A DNA stretch of 64,000 nt from Streptomyces sp. S.PB5 (GCF_030403745.1 NZ_JAQMWP010000005.1:248001-312000); one strand, 5' to 3'. Positions 8,053 to 16,661 are shown, counted from the first letter of the stretch. Notes: generated by a model not told the origin, from the sequence alone. Program-made: numbers and translations.

Positions 8053-9081
8053 ATGACTGTTGACGCCCTGACGGACGTCGCCGGTGTGCGTGTGGGGCAT
8101 GCGACGCGCATCGGCGACGGTTGGCTCACCGGCACCACCGTCGTACTCGCCCCGGAAGGCGGCGCCGTCGCGGCCGTGGACGTGCGTGGCGGCGGCCCCG
8201 GCACCAAGGAGACGGACGCGCTCGACCCGCGCAATGTGGTGCAGCGGGTCGAGGCGATCGTGCTGACCGGCGGCAGCGCGTACGGGCTCGACGCCGCGTC
8301 CGGTGTGATGGCGTGGCTGGAGGAGCAGGGGCGCGGGGTGCCGGTCGGGGTGGATCCGGCGCACGTCGTTCCCGTCGTGCCCGCCGCCTGCATCTTCGAC
8401 CTGGGACGGGGCGGGAACTTCCGCGCCAGGCCGGACGCCGGCACCGGCCGGGCCGCGGTCGAGGCGGCCGCAGCGAGCGCGGAGGGCGCGCGGGTGCGGG
8501 AAGGCGGCGTGGGCGCGGGTACGGGCGCCGTGGTCGGGGTGATGAAGGGCGGGGTCGGGAGCGCGAGCATCGTCCTCGACTCGGGGATCACGGTCGCCGC
8601 GCTGGCGGTCGCCAATGCGGCGGGGTCGGTGATGGCCCCGGAGACGGGGGTCTTGTACGGGGAGTTGTTCCAGGGGCGGGTGGACCGTCCGGAGGCGCAC
8701 GTCCATGAGGCCGCGCGCCGACGCCTCGCCGAGACCACCGCGAAGAACGCACCGCCCCTGCTGAACACGACACTCGCCGTCGTCGCCACCGACGCGGAAC
8801 TGTCGAAGGCTCAGGCGCAGAAGCTCGCCGGCACGGCGCACGACGGCATCGCGCGCGCCGTGCGGCCCGTGCATCTGCTCAACGACGGCGACACAGTGTT
8901 CACGCTGGCGACGGGGCAGCGCCCGCTCGACGCCGAGCACCCGCTCGCGCTCAACCCGCTGCTCGAGGCCGGCGCCGACATGGTGACGCGCGCGATCGTG
9001 CGCGCCGTGCGCGCGGCCGAATCGGTGGACGGACCAGGCGGGATGTGGCCGTCGTACGGGGAGTTGTACGGGGGTCGGTGA
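8053..9081 (+). CDS. P1-family (S58, DmpA-like) peptidase
   Basis: This 342-residue protein belongs to the DmpA/BapA N-terminal-nucleophile hydrolase family, which releases N-terminal residues or cleaves beta-peptides. The N-terminal DVAGVRVGHATR, the glycine-rich GGGPGTKETDALDP and LTGGSAYGLDAASGVMAWLEE are characteristic. The NTTLAVVATDA segment contains the expected self-cleavage point and nucleophile near N238/T239, although assignment of the exact residue is an inference from related proteins. No signal peptide is seen, so it is probably cytoplasmic. It starts 29 bases after the LtrA-like gene on the same strand and may be cotranscribed. The substrate is unknown. Confidence 0.88.
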   Translation: MTVDALTDVAGVRVGHATRIGDGWLTGTTVVLAPEGGAVAAVDVRGGGPGTKETDALDPRNVVQRVEAIVLTGGSAYGLDAASGVMAWLEEQGRGVPVGVDPAHVVPVVPAACIFDLGRGGNFRARPDAGTGRAAVEAAAASAEGARVREGGVGAGTGAVVGVMKGGVGSASIVLDSGITVAALAVANAAGSVMAPETGVLYGELFQGRVDRPEAHVHEAARRRLAETTAKNAPPLLNTTLAVVATDAELSKAQAQKLAGTAHDGIARAVRPVHLLNDGDTVFTLATGQRPLDAEHPLALNPLLEAGADMVTRAIVRAVRAAESVDGPGGMWPSYGELYGGR

Positions 9082-9515
9082 CAGAGGCGGTGCCGGGACT
9101 TCGGGGGCTGCGCCTGTGCCGGGGTCTTGTGACAGGCTCGGGCGCCTTGGCGGAGCTGGTGGCGGGGCGTGGAGTTCGGGGTGCGCCCGTGGGCCAGGGC
9201 TGGTGGCGGGCGCGGGCCAGGGGCGGGGGCGCCCTCAATTCGCGTATTGCTGACGGGCGTTCGCGCCGTGAGCCCGTCAGTCGGCGCACAGATCGCCACG
9301 TCACACCCCGCCAGGAGCGCACGACTCGCACGTGTTCACGGCATGTGCGGCTTCCGCGCCCGCCCCGCGCATGGCGCATTTCGTTCGGGTGATTGTCCCG
9401 GTTGTGTCACGTGATGGCGTTCACGCCGGACGGAGGGAACCCGACCGGTCATGGATGCGCTCTTTCTCCACGCATGGGAGCGGATCACGCACATCACACG
9501 AACCTGGAGCAGCTC
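9082..9515. other. Intergenic region without a supported gene
   Basis: This 434-base stretch lies between the peptidase and the L,D-transpeptidase. Frames through it are Arg/Pro-rich shadows with no family resemblance. It must hold the transpeptidase promoter; I could not identify convincing -35/-10 elements. Confidence 0.5.
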
Positions 9516-10736
9516 GTGACAACGCCGGACATAGCAGCGCGGCGCGTACTGGGGGCCTGTGCCGTCCTGGCGGTCGGCGCGCTTACCCTCACCGCTTGTG
9601 GCGGCGGTGCCGACGCCAAGAACGACGACGGGAAGGGCGGCGGGGAGTCCTCCAAGTCGTCCGAGGCGAAGATCGTCATCTCGGCGAAGGACGGGTCGAC
9701 GGGAGCGTCGATCAACACGACGGGGGTGAAGGTCAGTGGGGGCGAGCTGACCGACGTGAAGATGACGGTGGTGGGGACGGGACAGGACGTGCCGGGCTTC
9801 ATAACCGCCGACGGGGGGAGCTGGAAGCCGAAGGAGCAGTTGGAGCGGGGAACGAAGTACGAGATATCGGCGACCGCGAAGGACACCGACGGGCGCAGCG
9901 CCGCGGCCGATTCGACGTTCAGCACCGTCAGCAAGGCGAACAGCTTCATCGGGACGTACACGCCGGACGGCGGGACGACGGTGGGTGTCGGGATGCCGGT
10001 GTCGTTCAGCTTCGACAAGGTGATCAGTGACAAGAAGGCCGTGCAGTCGCACATCACGGTCACGTCCAGCAGTGGGCAGAAAGTGGTCGGGCACTGGTTC
10101 GGGGCGCAGCGGCTCGACTTCCGGCCGGAGGAATACTGGAAGGCCGGGTCCAAGGTCACGATGAAGATCGACCTGGACGGCGTCGAGGGCGGGAACGACG
10201 TCTTCGGGGTGCAGAAGAAGACCGTCACGTTCACGGTCGGGCGGTCGCAGGTCTCGACGGTCGATGCGGACACGCAGACCATGACGGTCGTGCGGGACGG
10301 CAAGACGCTGAAGAAGGTGCCGATCTCGACGGGGAGCGCGGAGTTCACCACGTACAACGGGCAGATGGTGATCTCCGAGAAGTTCCCGAAGCTGCGGATG
10401 GACAGCAGGACGGTCGGGCTCGACAACGCCTATGACATCCCGGATGTGCCGCACGCGATGCGGCTGACGCAGTCGGGGACGTTCATCCACGGCAACTACT
10501 GGTACAACAAGGGCAATCCGCCGTTCGGGCGGCAGGCCACCAGCCACGGCTGTGTCGGGCTGCAGGACGTGCAGGGCGGTCAGGGGGACACGAGCGCCGC
10601 ATGGTTCTACGACAACTCCCTGCTCGGGGACGTCGTGATCGTGAAGAACTCCCCCGACAAGACGGTGGCGCCGGACAACGGGCTCAACGGCTGGAACATG
10701 TCGTGGACCGAGTGGGTCTCGGGGAGTGCCGTGTGA
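9516..10736 (+). CDS. L,D-transpeptidase lipoprotein (YkuD domain)
   Basis: The 406-residue lipoprotein makes 3-3 cross-links in peptidoglycan outside the membrane. The GTG at 9516 follows GGAG and gives a clean lipoprotein signal ending LTLTAC (lipidated C28); upstream starts would spoil it. Two Ig-like domains (about 50-145 and 146-242) precede the catalytic YkuD domain (about 247-385). That domain carries H325 in FIHGNYW and the catalytic cysteine C346 in ATSHGCVGL. This architecture equals mycobacterial LdtMt2-type enzymes. The gene stands alone, followed by a hairpin terminator at 10835. Lysine, glycine and serine dominate the 30-residue linker after the lipid anchor, fitting passage through the wall. 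Confidence 0.93.
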   Translation: MTTPDIAARRVLGACAVLAVGALTLTACGGGADAKNDDGKGGGESSKSSEAKIVISAKDGSTGASINTTGVKVSGGELTDVKMTVVGTGQDVPGFITADGGSWKPKEQLERGTKYEISATAKDTDGRSAAADSTFSTVSKANSFIGTYTPDGGTTVGVGMPVSFSFDKVISDKKAVQSHITVTSSSGQKVVGHWFGAQRLDFRPEEYWKAGSKVTMKIDLDGVEGGNDVFGVQKKTVTFTVGRSQVSTVDADTQTMTVVRDGKTLKKVPISTGSAEFTTYNGQMVISEKFPKLRMDSRTVGLDNAYDIPDVPHAMRLTQSGTFIHGNYWYNKGNPPFGRQATSHGCVGLQDVQGGQGDTSAAWFYDNSLLGDVVIVKNSPDKTVAPDNGLNGWNMSWTEWVSGSAV

Positions 10737-10834
10737 GCGCCCACTGAGCGCCGGGGCGCGCTCGGTCGGCGGTGCGCCGCCCAACGCCAAGGAGCGGTAA
10801 ATACCTTCTGACCGGCGACTTTTGACGGAGCTTC

Positions 10835-10873
10835 GGGCCGCGTGGGAACTTCTCACGTGGCCCACGCGTTTTC
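10835..10873 (+). terminator. Hairpin and T-rich tract
   Basis: GGGCCGCGTG (10835-10844) pairs with CACGTGGCCC (10854-10863) with one G-U pair. It is followed by ACGCGTTTTCTG. It lies about 100 bases after the transpeptidase stop and is a likely intrinsic terminator. Confidence 0.6.
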
Positions 10874-10896
10874 TGTGCGCACGTTTTCTCGGTTCC

Positions 10897-10911
10897 CGGA
10901 CATGATGTCCG
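10897..10911. promoter_or_regulatory. 15-bp palindrome before the DUF6227 gene
   Basis: CGGACATGATGTCCG is a perfect 7-1-7 inverted repeat, 58 bases upstream of the TTG start. Outer TCGG/CCGA bases extend the symmetry. It could be an operator or an RNA hairpin in the leader; no cognate regulator is adjacent. Confidence 0.4.
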
Positions 10912-10968
10912 ACCGAGGGGCTACGGTATGCACCCACAAGGTGACATGCAGCAACGCCGGGAGAAACC

Positions 10969-11715
10969 TTGAGCGTTCCGTACGAGACAGCAGCGTACGA
11001 ACCACGCGAGTCGCCCGAGTCTCCGGAGGAGCACCTCGCGCGACTCCTCGGCCGTGCGCTGAACTCCTTCGAGCTGCCCGACGAGACGATACAGCGCCTC
11101 GACTACGCGCTCGCGCACGACAGTTCGCTGCACTCCGCGCACCACAGCGCGGGGCTGCACCGCGAGACGTACCGTCACACCTGGCTGCTCGCCGACGGCT
11201 CGGCGCTCACCCTGTGGGAGCTCGTCCACAACACCGCGCGGGGCAGTGTCCCGCAGCACGAGGTGTACGTCGACGAGGAGGAGCTGCGCGCCGCCACGGC
11301 GCGGCTGCCCCTGCCGCAGGACACGCCGGACTTCGAACTGCCGGTGACGGTTCAGCTGTCACCAGTCCCCGCACCCAGGCACGCTTATGTGCCCGACGAC
11401 TCGGCGGACCACGCGCGCCGGCTCCTGCGCCGCGCGGAGAACCCGGACCGGCCGGGTGCGGAGACCGCCGCGGTGCTGGCCACGGCGTTCGCGTACCAGA
11501 TCACGCAGGCCTTCGGGCGGCCCTGCCGCGCGGGACGGATCGGGCTGTGCTTCTCGCTCTACGAGCACGCGTTCCTGATGCGTGACGGCGCGGAGATCTC
11601 GCTGTGGGAGGTCGAGCACACGGCCACGCCCGACGGGCGGCACATGTGCGAGGTGTACGTCTCCGAGGACGCGGCGCGCGATGCCATGGAGCGGCGCGCG
11701 GCGCAGGTGTCCTGA
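10969..11715 (+). CDS. DUF6227-type Streptomyces protein
   Basis: The 248-residue soluble protein starts at a TTG preceded by GGGAG at a good distance. It contains two similar halves. The first half has HRETYRHTWLLADGSALTLWELVHNT and HEVYVDEEEL. The second has LYEHAFLMRDGAEISLWEVEHTATPDG and CEVYVSEDAA. The repeated pattern (tyrosine/histidine strand, D-G-(A/S) turn, LWE(L/V)(V/E)H, then E-V-Y-V) shows an internal duplication. I recall this as the DUF6227 family, found mainly in Streptomyces. No catalytic residues or membrane segment are evident. The gene is monocistronic. The function is unknown. Confidence 0.75.
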   Translation: MSVPYETAAYEPRESPESPEEHLARLLGRALNSFELPDETIQRLDYALAHDSSLHSAHHSAGLHRETYRHTWLLADGSALTLWELVHNTARGSVPQHEVYVDEEELRAATARLPLPQDTPDFELPVTVQLSPVPAPRHAYVPDDSADHARRLLRRAENPDRPGAETAAVLATAFAYQITQAFGRPCRAGRIGLCFSLYEHAFLMRDGAEISLWEVEHTATPDGRHMCEVYVSEDAARDAMERRAAQVS

Positions 11716-12124
11716 GACGCCGCAAGCGCGGACAGCGGTGCGGGCGCGGCCGGCTCGGATGGCACATGAGCACCCCCCTCTGCTCTGCCAGATAACGCCG
11801 TTCGGCCTCGCCCTCCGGGCCGACTACGGCCTTTGGCAATTCCGTGGTGAACAACACAAAGATGCCCACGCCGTGGCCGAGCAACGCGGATCGTCAACCC
11901 GCACAGGCGGCAGGTGGGTGGTGAGTTGCTGGTGCAAAATCTCGCACCATGCCCGGCAAAGAAACAGCCGCACTCATTTCAAGATCTCTCAATCAGACCT
12001 GTAAGTCTTCCGGGAGATCCGCGAGGCGTGTTACGAATCTGCACGTCACGGGCGCTCTGGCGGAACACACTGACCATTGATCCGCGCCGTCCAGAGTATG
12101 AACAAGCCCGGGGGGAAGGACACC
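11716..12124. other. Lower-GC intergenic region with a small hairpin
   Basis: This 409-base gap is visibly richer in A/T than its neighbours, for example around 11830-12010. It holds a small inverted repeat, GGTGC (11931-11935) with GCACC (11944-11948) around an A/T-rich loop. No coding frame is supported. The changed composition and the orphan gene that follows suggest acquired DNA. Confidence 0.45.
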
Positions 12125-12574
12125 ATGACCAACAAACAGCACCTCGCGCACGGCACAGCCGTCAGGATGCCGCTTCGCCGATGTGCGATAGCCGTGTTTG
12201 CCATTCTCGCGGCACTCTTCGTCACCGTGGGCCAGGCGATCCCGGCCAGTGCTGCCACGACAAAACGCGTCTGCGCCCCACGTAAATGCGTCAAGGTCAA
12301 GACGTCCCAGTACTGCTACCCCTCCAAGGGGTGCGGGAAGGCGATGTACCGAGAGGCGCGCCCCGGGGAGTACTGCTCCTCCTCGGTCGGTTGTGTCACG
12401 TACGAGGGCAAGAACTACTTCTACGTCGGGGGCTCGAAGCTGACGGAGGCGCAGAAGACTCAGACTCGGAAGTGCGCCGCGTCCCTGGGCGTCACCTGGC
12501 TCGGCGCACTCGGCAGCGGACCGGTCGGCCTCACTGTCCTCGGCGTGGCCGTGTCCCTTTGGGGATGCACGTGA
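12125..12574 (+). CDS. Cysteine-rich secreted protein, orphan
   Basis: The 149-residue protein has a long Sec signal (basic MPLRRC, hydrophobic AIAVFAILAALFVTVG, cleavage probably after ASA at 43). The mature part of about 106 residues contains eight cysteines (50, 55, 64, 70, 84, 90, 117, 148). Two copies of a YC-X5-C knot (YCYPSKGC and YCSSSVGC) stand out. The C-terminal 30 residues are glycine-rich and hydrophobic (LGVTWLGALGSGPVGLTVLG) between the last two cysteines. The ATG at 12125 is chosen for its GGGGGAAGGA ribosome site. I do not recognise a family. The layout, a disulfide-rich head and a hydrophobic glycine-rich tail, resembles secreted antimicrobial or membrane-active proteins, but that is only a hypothesis. 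Confidence 0.7.
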   Translation: MTNKQHLAHGTAVRMPLRRCAIAVFAILAALFVTVGQAIPASAATTKRVCAPRKCVKVKTSQYCYPSKGCGKAMYREARPGEYCSSSVGCVTYEGKNYFYVGGSKLTEAQKTQTRKCAASLGVTWLGALGSGPVGLTVLGVAVSLWGCT

Positions 12575-12608
12575 GGGCCTCTCGGGCCGTCACGAGCGGA
12601 AAAGTCAG

Positions 12609-12642
12609 CAACGACCACTGACTCTGGCAACAACCACTGACT
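12609..12642. repeat. 15-bp direct repeat pair
   Basis: CAACGACCACTGACT (12609-12623) is repeated as CAACAACCACTGACT (12628-12642), just after the cysteine-rich gene. The role is unknown. Confidence 0.5.
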
Positions 12643-12694
12643 GCACGCCGGCCTTGGCAACCTTTGTTCCACTGCTGCCGGGCGGCTCAGCCGT

Positions 12695-12952
12695 TCAGTG
12701 GCCGTCGCCCAGTTGTCGTACCAGTCCAGCGAACGCGTCCCGTTCCGCCGGGGTCAGTTCCACGACCTCCGACTCGGGGGCCGTCTGGCGCTGTTGCGGG
12801 AGGGCGGAGACTGCCGCGCCGTCCGGACGCAACAGCGAGCGCTGGGGGCGTATGCCGCGCAGGAGGCGGATCAGGGCGGTCACCCACAGCACGGCCGCCA
12901 GGGCCAGGACGACGGGGCCCAGCAGCTGGAGGAACGTGACGTGCTCAGGCAT
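12695..12952 (-). CDS. Small single-pass membrane protein, 85 residues
   Basis: The protein starts MPEHVTFLQLLGPVVLALAA. It has one membrane helix (about 7-27) followed by a basic stretch (IRLLRGIRPQR), giving an N-out or signal-anchor topology. The cytoplasmic tail ends ELTPAERDAFAGLVRQLGDGH and is probably helical. The ATG at 12952 is preferred to an upstream TTG at 13040 because the extra 29 residues are not protein-like. The gene is convergent with the cysteine-rich gene and lies downstream of fruA on the same strand, 120 bases away. Proteins of this kind are common in Streptomyces and uncharacterised. Confidence 0.62.
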   Translation of the reverse strand: MPEHVTFLQLLGPVVLALAAVLWVTALIRLLRGIRPQRSLLRPDGAAVSALPQQRQTAPESEVVELTPAERDAFAGLVRQLGDGH

Positions 12953-13072
12953 GCGCTCCAGTAGACACCACGGTCCGGGCCTTTTGGCCCGGACCGTGAT
13001 GTATCTCGCAGGTGCCGTGAACAACTCACAGCGCTTCAAAGGGACAAGTGGGAGCTTCGCCCGCCCGAGCGC

Positions 13073-15256
13073 TTACGCCGCCACCGGCTGCTTCGCCTCT
13101 GCGGCCGTGGCCGCCGGGGACTCAACGAGCGGAGCGCCCTCCGGTGTCGTCTTGCGCATGCCCTTCAGGAGGATGACCAGGCCTGCCGTGACCGCCGTGC
13201 CGGCCGCGATGGCCAGCAGGTACAGGATCGGCTTGCCGATCAGCAAGGTGACCCAGACGCCGCCGTGCGGAGCGCGCAGGGTCGAGCCGAACGCCATGGT
13301 CAGCGCGCCGGTGACTGCGCCGCCCGCCATGGAGGCGGGGATCACCCGGAGCGGGTCGGCCGCTGCGAAGGGGATCGCGCCCTCGGAGATGAAAGAGGCT
13401 CCCAGAACCACGGCGGCCTTGCCGTTCTCGCGCTCGGCCGGAGTGAACAGCTTCCTGCGGACAAAGGTCGCGAGGGCCATGCCCAGCGGGGGCACCATGC
13501 CGGCCGCCATCACGGCCGCCATGATCTTCATCGCCGAGTCGCTCGGGGCCGCGACCGAGATACCGGACGTCGCGAAGGTGTACGCGACCTTGTTGACCGG
13601 GCCGCCGAGGTCGAAGCACATCATCAGGCCGAGGAGGACGCCGAGCAGGATGGCGTTGGTGCCGGAGAGGCTGTTCAGCCAGTCGGTCAGGCCCTTCTGC
13701 GCCTCGGCGATGGGCTTGCCGATGACGACGAACATCAGGAACCCGACGACCGCCGAGCCGACCAGCGGGATCACCACCACCGGCATGACGCCGCGCAGTA
13801 CCGGCGGGATGTTGATCCGCTGGATGCCGAGGACCACGCCACCGGCGATCAGGCCGGCGACCAGGCCGCCGAGGAAGCCCGCACCGATCGTCAAGGAGAT
13901 CGCACCGCCGACGAAGCCGGGCACCAGACCGGGCCGGTCCGCCATGCCGTACGCGATGTATCCGGCGAGGACCGGCACGAGGAAGCCGAAGGCCGCGACG
14001 CCGATCTGGAACATCAGGGCGCCCCAGCTTTGGGTCTGGGTCCAGTCGAAATGCTCGATGACGGGCTGGGCCTTGTCGATCTTCCAGCCGCCGATCGCGA
14101 ACCCGAGGGCGATCAGCAGACCGCCCGCCGCGACGAACGGGACCATGTAACTCACGCCGGACATCAGCCACTTGCGCAGCTTGGTGCCGTAGCCCTCGCC
14201 GGCTTCACCGGCGCGCTCCACGGGGGTGCCACCGCCGGGCCGAGCCGCCGCGGTCACCTCACCGCGCGCCGCCTTCCCGCGCACCTCGCCGATCAGCTCG
14301 GCGGGACGGTTGATGCCCGCCTTCACGCCGACGTCGACCGTCGGCTTGCCGACGAAGCGGTCCTTCTCGCGTACGGGGACGTCGTGGGCGAAGATCACGC
14401 CGTCCGCCGCGGCGATGACGGCCGGGTCGAGCCGGGTGAAGCCGGCGGAGCCCTGAGTCTCGACGACGAGTTCGACGCCCGCCTCGCGGCCGGCGTTCTC
14501 CAGGGACTCGGCCGCCATGTAGGTGTGGGCGATACCGGTCGGACAGGAGGTGACGGCGACGATCCGGAAGGGGCGCTCGCCCTCGCCGGACGCGCCAGAT
14601 GCGCCGCTCGTGGCACCCGCGGCACCCGTGGCGCCCGGCGCCGGAGCGCTCGCGCCGCCCGGCGCCGGGGCCGTGTTACCCGTGGCGGCATCGGCGGAGG
14701 CCGCCCCCGACGCCGCCACGGAGTCTGCAGAGGCGCCCGCGGGGGCGCTCACGGCGCTCTTCGCGCCCTCGGCGGCGCCCTCCGAAGCACCCGCGCCCTC
14801 GGCGTCCGCCGCCGGCGCGTCCCCGCGGATCAGCGCCGCCGCACCCGCCGCGTCCCCCACCGACCGCAGCGCGTCGGTGAACTCCGCGTTCATCAGCTGC
14901 CGTGCCAGCGACGACAGGATGGTCAGGTGGGCGTCGTCGGCACCGGCGGGCGCCGCGATCAGGAAGATCAGGTCGGCGGGACCGTCCGGCGCGCCGAAGT
15001 CGATGCCGGCCGCGCTGCGCCCGAAGGCGAGCGTCGGCTCGGTGACGTGCTCGCTGCGGCAGTGCGGGATGCCGATGCCGCCGTCGAGGCCGGTCGGCAT
15101 CTGGGCCTCACGGGCGGCCACGTCGGCGAGGAAGCCCTCCAGGTCGGTCACCCGGCCCAGGGAGACCATGCGTTCGGCGAGGGCGCGTGCCGCCGCTTCC
15201 TTGGTGTCGGCGGACAGGTCGAGATCGACCAGGTCCGCGGTGATCATGTCGCTCAT
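13073..15256 (-). CDS. fruA: Fructose-specific PTS permease, IIABC fusion
   Basis: The 727-residue permease phosphorylates fructose to fructose-1-phosphate during uptake. Domain IIA (1-150) has the phosphorylated histidine H65 in GIGIPHCRSEH. An 80-residue Ala/Gly/Ser-rich linker (about 145-227) leads to IIB, with its phosphocysteine C238 in VAVTSCPTGIAHTYMAAESL. Domain IIC (about 375-705) has eight or more membrane segments and the motif SFISEGAIPFAAADP. The ATG at 15256 follows AAGGAG. It is the last gene of fruR-fruK-(repeat frame)-fruA and its start overlaps the stop of the repeat frame by four bases. Regulation by the adjacent FruR is expected. Confidence 0.95.
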   Translation of the reverse strand: MSDMITADLVDLDLSADTKEAAARALAERMVSLGRVTDLEGFLADVAAREAQMPTGLDGGIGIPHCRSEHVTEPTLAFGRSAAGIDFGAPDGPADLIFLIAAPAGADDAHLTILSSLARQLMNAEFTDALRSVGDAAGAAALIRGDAPAADAEGAGASEGAAEGAKSAVSAPAGASADSVAASGAASADAATGNTAPAPGGASAPAPGATGAAGATSGASGASGEGERPFRIVAVTSCPTGIAHTYMAAESLENAGREAGVELVVETQGSAGFTRLDPAVIAAADGVIFAHDVPVREKDRFVGKPTVDVGVKAGINRPAELIGEVRGKAARGEVTAAARPGGGTPVERAGEAGEGYGTKLRKWLMSGVSYMVPFVAAGGLLIALGFAIGGWKIDKAQPVIEHFDWTQTQSWGALMFQIGVAAFGFLVPVLAGYIAYGMADRPGLVPGFVGGAISLTIGAGFLGGLVAGLIAGGVVLGIQRINIPPVLRGVMPVVVIPLVGSAVVGFLMFVVIGKPIAEAQKGLTDWLNSLSGTNAILLGVLLGLMMCFDLGGPVNKVAYTFATSGISVAAPSDSAMKIMAAVMAAGMVPPLGMALATFVRRKLFTPAERENGKAAVVLGASFISEGAIPFAAADPLRVIPASMAGGAVTGALTMAFGSTLRAPHGGVWVTLLIGKPILYLLAIAAGTAVTAGLVILLKGMRKTTPEGAPLVESPAATAAEAKQPVAA

Positions 15257-15717
15257 CGCGGGCTCCTTCGCACGCGTATCGCCTGGGGAGTGGCGAGGGC
15301 GGGGACGGGGACGGGGGTGAAGTAGGGGATTGCGGGGTGGGTCGGGCGGGAGGGGCCAGGGGTGGTGGGGGCGGAACCGGGGAAGCCCCGCCCCCACCGG
15401 GCGGCAGGGCGGCTCAGGCGGCCCTGCCTCCCGCAGGCCGCGACGAGTAACGGGGAGCCTCGCCGCTTGATGGCCAGTTCATGAGAGAGTGCGCCGCACG
15501 CCACGGACGTCGGCACCGCAGCACCGCGCGCCACCGACGCCAGCACCGCCGTATCCACGCCACGCGCCACCGGCGCCAGCACCGCCGTATCCGCGCCACG
15601 CGCCACCGGCGCCAGCGCCCTCGCGCCCGCACCGCGCACCGCAGGCGCCGGCACCCTCGTACCCGCGCCGCGCACCACCGGCGCGGGCACCCTCGTACAA
15701 GCCGTCAGGTCGCTCAT
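15253..15717 (-). CDS. 154-codon tandem-repeat frame between fruK and fruA (coding status doubtful)
   Basis: An open frame begins ATGAGCGAC inside the fruK stop (ATGA overlap at 15714-15717). It ends in a TGA that overlaps the fruA start by ATGA (15253-15256). Residues 9-68 are five 12-residue repeats of the type RVPAPVVRGAGT, AVLAPVARGADT, followed by a partial sixth. The remainder is basic and proline-rich without family resemblance. Codon 90 is TTA, the bldA-dependent leucine codon, which would be odd inside a sugar-uptake operon. Double ATGA coupling argues for translation. The low-complexity repeats and TTA argue for non-coding repeat insertion that kept translational coupling. No function can be assigned. 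Confidence 0.35.
   Translation of the reverse strand: MSDLTACTRVPAPVVRGAGTRVPAPAVRGAGARALAPVARGADTAVLAPVARGVDTAVLASVARGAAVPTSVACGALSHELAIKRRGSPLLVAACGRQGRLSRPAARWGRGFPGSAPTTPGPSRPTHPAIPYFTPVPVPALATPQAIRVRRSPR
15490..15693 (-). repeat. 36-bp tandem repeat, five copies plus a partial copy
   Basis: Five consecutive 36-base units occupy 15514-15693 and a partial sixth extends to about 15490. Copies differ at several positions each, and the period is a multiple of three, so the minus frame stays open. There are no spacers, so it is not a CRISPR array. Confidence 0.8.
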
Positions 15718-16661
15718 GACACCGGCTCCTTCAGTGGGCGGTCCACCGGTACCTCCGTCGTCACCGAGACGGCCGCGGGGTTCAGGTCGTCCGGGGTCGG
15801 CATGACGCTGCCGGGCAGTTGGACGGCCGCCGCGCCGTGTGCGACCGCCGAGGCGAGTGCCTCCGGGCCGCTGCCGCCGGCGATCAGGAAGCCGGCCAGG
15901 GAGGAGTCGCCTGCGCCGACATTGCTGCGTACGACGTCCACGTGGGCGCTCGCGAACCAGGCGCCCGCGCCGTCCACGAGGAGCTGGCCGTCCGCGCCCA
16001 GGCTCGCGAGCACGGCGCGTGCGCCCATCTCGCGCAACTCCTCGGCCGCCTTCACGGCGTCGCCCACGGTCGCCAGGGGGCGCCCGACGGCTTCCGCGAG
16101 CTCCTCGGCGTTCGGCTTCACCACGTCGGGGCGTTCGCGCAGGGCCTCCAGGAGCGCACGCCCCGAGGTGTCCAGCGCGATGCGTGCGCCCCCGGCGTGC
16201 GCCCGCGCGACCACGTCGGCGTACCACGACGGCGCGAGCCCCCGCGGCAGGCTCCCGCAGCAGGCGATCCACGCCGCGTCGCGCGACTGCTCGCGCACCG
16301 TCTCCAGGAGCAGCTCCTGCTCCTCCGCCGACAGTTCCGGCCCCGGCGCGTTGATCTTCGTGAGCACCCCGTCCGCCTCCGCGAGCGCGATGTTGGAGCG
16401 GGTGGCGCCCGCGACCGGGACCGGCGCGACCTCGATGCCCTGCGCGTCGAGCAAGTCCGCGACGAGCGCCCCCGGCGCACCACCCAGGGGCAGTACTGCG
16501 ACCGTGCGCTGTCCGGCGGCCGCGACGGCGCGCGAGACGTTCACGCCCTTGCCGCCCGGGTCCATGCGCTCGCCGGTGGCGCGGATGACCTCGCCGCGGT
16601 CGAGGGAGGGGACCTCGTAGGTGCGGTCCAGGGAGGGGTTCGGGGTGACGGTGAGGATCAT
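15714..16661 (-). CDS. fruK: 1-phosphofructokinase (PfkB family)
   Basis: The 315-residue cytoplasmic kinase converts fructose-1-phosphate and ATP to fructose-1,6-bisphosphate, the step after FruA. PfkB signatures are present: MDPGGKGVNVSRAVAAAG near the N-terminus for sugar binding, the C-terminal VGAGDSSLAGFLIAGG with the catalytic aspartate, and TPNPSLDRTYEV at the start. It overlaps the fruR stop by four bases (ATGA at 16658-16661), so it is translationally coupled to the regulator. Length is normal for the family (about 310). The following frame or fruA is coupled in the same way. Confidence 0.94.
   Translation of the reverse strand: MILTVTPNPSLDRTYEVPSLDRGEVIRATGERMDPGGKGVNVSRAVAAAGQRTVAVLPLGGAPGALVADLLDAQGIEVAPVPVAGATRSNIALAEADGVLTKINAPGPELSAEEQELLLETVREQSRDAAWIACCGSLPRGLAPSWYADVVARAHAGGARIALDTSGRALLEALRERPDVVKPNAEELAEAVGRPLATVGDAVKAAEELREMGARAVLASLGADGQLLVDGAGAWFASAHVDVVRSNVGAGDSSLAGFLIAGGSGPEALASAVAHGAAAVQLPGSVMPTPDDLNPAAVSVTTEVPVDRPLKEPVS

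Noticed and set aside
15490..15693. CRISPR array
   Set aside because: The 36-bp units are directly adjacent without spacers and drift in sequence; no cas genes are present.
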